The translations under genes were made by a program, and so were the position numbers. Shown one piece after another: positions 4,430-5,783 of a stretch of DNA of 5,783 nucleotides (position 1 is the first letter of the stretch; each line of letters begins with the position of its first letter). Origin of the DNA: Deltaproteobacteria bacterium (GTDB lineage Bacteria; Desulfobacterota; GWC2-55-46; JADFVP01); NCBI GenBank assembly GCA_024275855.1, contig JAJRYL010000096.1, positions 1 through 5,783 on the forward strand. The letters are read 5' to 3'. Below the pieces are notes generated by a model, which did not search any database, was not told where the DNA came from, and saw only the letters and a program-made list of their open reading frames with translations.

Positions 4430-5761
4430 ATGGGCTTAAAAACTTTTGATAGAGGCATACACCCGGCTTACAATAAAGAGCTGTCCTCTTCAAAGGCGAT
4501 CACTTCGGCTGAGCTTCCAAAAACCGTTGTAATCCCTTTGAGGCAGCACGCCGGCGCGCCCTGCGCGCCTGTCGTAAAAAAGGGCGAGGTCGTAACCGAG
4601 GGGCAGATAATCGCCGATGTAGAGGCCTTTGTCTCGGCGCCTATTCACGCCTCTATCAGCGGCAAGGTTAAAGAGATAGATATGTATCAGCACCCGGTCG
4701 GCATGAAGGTGCTCTCTATAGTTATTGCCGGAGACGGCGAGAAGAAAGACTGGGGTACGGACGGCGGGCCTAAGGTGGACCTTGGCTCGCTCTCTGCCGA
4801 CGATATCCGCTCCGGCATCAGAAAGAACGGCATAGTAGGTATGGGCGGCGCCGGTTTACCGACAGCGGTAAAGCTGAACGCGCCCAAAGGCAAGAAGATA
4901 GATACGGTGCTTCTTAACGGCTGCGAGTGCGAACCGTTTTTAACCGCCGACCACAGGATAATGCTCGAAGAGGCCGATAAAGTCGTCTGGGGCATGCGCG
5001 CTCTTATGAAGGGCGTCGGCGCGTTAAAAGGTTTTATAGGCATAGAAGATAATAAAAAAGACGCTACGGCCGCTATACGGAAAGCGCTTGGCGCCTCTGC
5101 CGATATAAAGATTATAGAGCTTGAGACCAAGTACCCGCAGGGCGCCGAGAAGATGTTGATTAAGGCCGCCTTGAACCGCGTGGTTCCAAAGGGCAAGCTT
5201 CCGCTCGACGTAGGCGTAGTCGTAAATAACGTCGGTACCGCCGCCGCTATCTTCGATGCCCTCAATTACGCGAAACCTCTTATAGAGAGAGTGGTTACCG
5301 TTAGCGGCAACGGCGTTAAAGAGCCTAAGAACCTGCGCTGCCGTGTAGGCACCTCTTTCGAGGAGGTACTTAAACAGTGCGGCGGGCTTAAAGAGGGCGG
5401 CGAGTTCGAGGTGCTGAACGGCGGGCCGATGATGGGTATAGCGCAGATGCAGCTCGACGTGCCGGTCATTAAGGGAACGTCTGGCATTACCGCTCTTATG
5501 GGCGATATAATAAAACCTAAAAAGTACGAGCCGTGCATACGGTGCGCGAGTTGCGTAGAGGTATGCCCTATGGCGTTAATGCCGTACAGGTTAGGGGATT
5601 TCGGCAACAGGCAGCGCCTTAACGATTTTAACGGCTGGGGCGGTTTCGATTGCATTGAGTGCGGTTGCTGCTCGTACGTCTGTCCGTCCAAGAGGCCGCT
5701 CTTACAATGGATACGCCTTGGCAAGTTGCGGGTTCGTCAGGAGCAGCAGGCCAACAGGTGA
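4430..5761 (+). CDS. rnfC: Electron transport complex subunit RnfC (ferredoxin:NAD+ oxidoreductase, Rnf complex)
   Basis: RnfC is the peripheral, NADH-reactive subunit of the membrane Rnf complex, which couples electron flow between reduced ferredoxin and NAD+ to Na+ or H+ transport. Starting at the ATG at 4430 the protein has 443 residues, the length of the short RnfC form (enterobacterial versions carry a long C-terminal extension, absent here). It begins with the typical GLKTFDRGIHPAYNKEL, then a lipoyl-like barrel region (about 30-105), the 51-kDa-type nucleotide/flavin fold with GMGGAGLPTAVKL (137-149) and NGCECEPFLTADH, and a SLBB-like region (about 285-360). Two ferredoxin-type clusters end it: Cys369-x2-Cys372-x2-Cys375-x3-Cys379-Pro and Cys408-x2-Cys411-x2-Cys414-x3-Cys418-Pro, each suited to a [4Fe-4S] cluster. 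An in-frame GTG at 4394 would add 12 residues unlike the family. Neither start has a clear Shine-Dalgarno; an A9 tract precedes the ATG. It is probably first in an rnf operon continuing right of the window, under the ZTP riboswitch. Confidence 0.95.
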   Translation: MGLKTFDRGIHPAYNKELSSSKAITSAELPKTVVIPLRQHAGAPCAPVVKKGEVVTEGQIIADVEAFVSAPIHASISGKVKEIDMYQHPVGMKVLSIVIAGDGEKKDWGTDGGPKVDLGSLSADDIRSGIRKNGIVGMGGAGLPTAVKLNAPKGKKIDTVLLNGCECEPFLTADHRIMLEEADKVVWGMRALMKGVGALKGFIGIEDNKKDATAAIRKALGASADIKIIELETKYPQGAEKMLIKAALNRVVPKGKLPLDVGVVVNNVGTAAAIFDALNYAKPLIERVVTVSGNGVKEPKNLRCRVGTSFEEVLKQCGGLKEGGEFEVLNGGPMMGIAQMQLDVPVIKGTSGITALMGDIIKPKKYEPCIRCASCVEVCPMALMPYRLGDFGNRQRLNDFNGWGGFDCIECGCCSYVCPSKRPLLQWIRLGKLRVRQEQQANR

Positions 5762-5783
5762 AGAAGGCAAGCGGCAAGTAGCG

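Noticed and set aside
4333..4449. A 38-codon ORF overlapping the rnfC start out of frame, possible leader peptide
   Set aside because: No ribosome site, unremarkable composition, and the riboswitch already provides an attenuation mechanism upstream.
1..5783. CRISPR array, tRNA or rRNA gene, insertion sequence transposase
   Set aside because: No regularly spaced repeats, no cloverleaf with TTCRA-type arm, no rRNA signature and no transposase-like frame were found on either strand.

Overview
The window looks like a chromosomal segment of a Gram-negative, probably anaerobic bacterium of the deltaproteobacterial (Desulfobacterota) or Nitrospirota type. This is inferred from a PEP-CTERM exopolymer-sorting protein with a sigma-54 promoter, a short (about 440 residue) Rnf subunit C, an exported HtrA-type protease, heavy ATA (Ile) usage at moderate GC, and dispersed palindromic repeats of a kind common in those groups. 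No single gene fixes the taxon.

Layout: (1) 1-385, minus strand: the N-terminal 128 codons of an unidentified exported protein running off the left edge. (2) 386-532: divergent intergenic region with a perfect 16-bp palindrome and a candidate sigma-70 promoter. (3) 533-1651, plus: periplasmic HtrA/DegP-like serine protease with a PDZ domain. (4) 1652-2086: non-coding, made of short direct repeats and REP-like dispersed inverted repeats. (5) 2087-2926, plus: FRG-domain protein. (6) 2998-3046: strong bidirectional terminator between convergent genes. (7) 3059-3724, minus: PEP-CTERM protein, preceded by a well-matched sigma-54 -24/-12 element and, about 100 bp further upstream, a 10-bp-arm palindrome that may bind the enhancer-binding regulator. 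(8) 4169-4316, plus: a -10 box, a ZTP (pfl) riboswitch aptamer and an intrinsic terminator whose stem uses the aptamer's 3' domain. (9) 4430-5761, plus: rnfC, presumably first gene of an rnf operon continuing past the right edge.

The genes do not form one pathway; they are mostly separate transcription units. The most notable link is the ZTP riboswitch placed ahead of rnfC. ZTP riboswitches sense ZMP/ZTP, which accumulate when 10-formyl-tetrahydrofolate runs short, and normally control purine and one-carbon genes. Here the nearest gene on the same strand is an ion-pumping ferredoxin:NAD+ oxidoreductase subunit, which suggests control of redox energy conservation by folate status. The riboswitch call rests on conserved sequence and base pairing read by eye; its control of rnf is inference.
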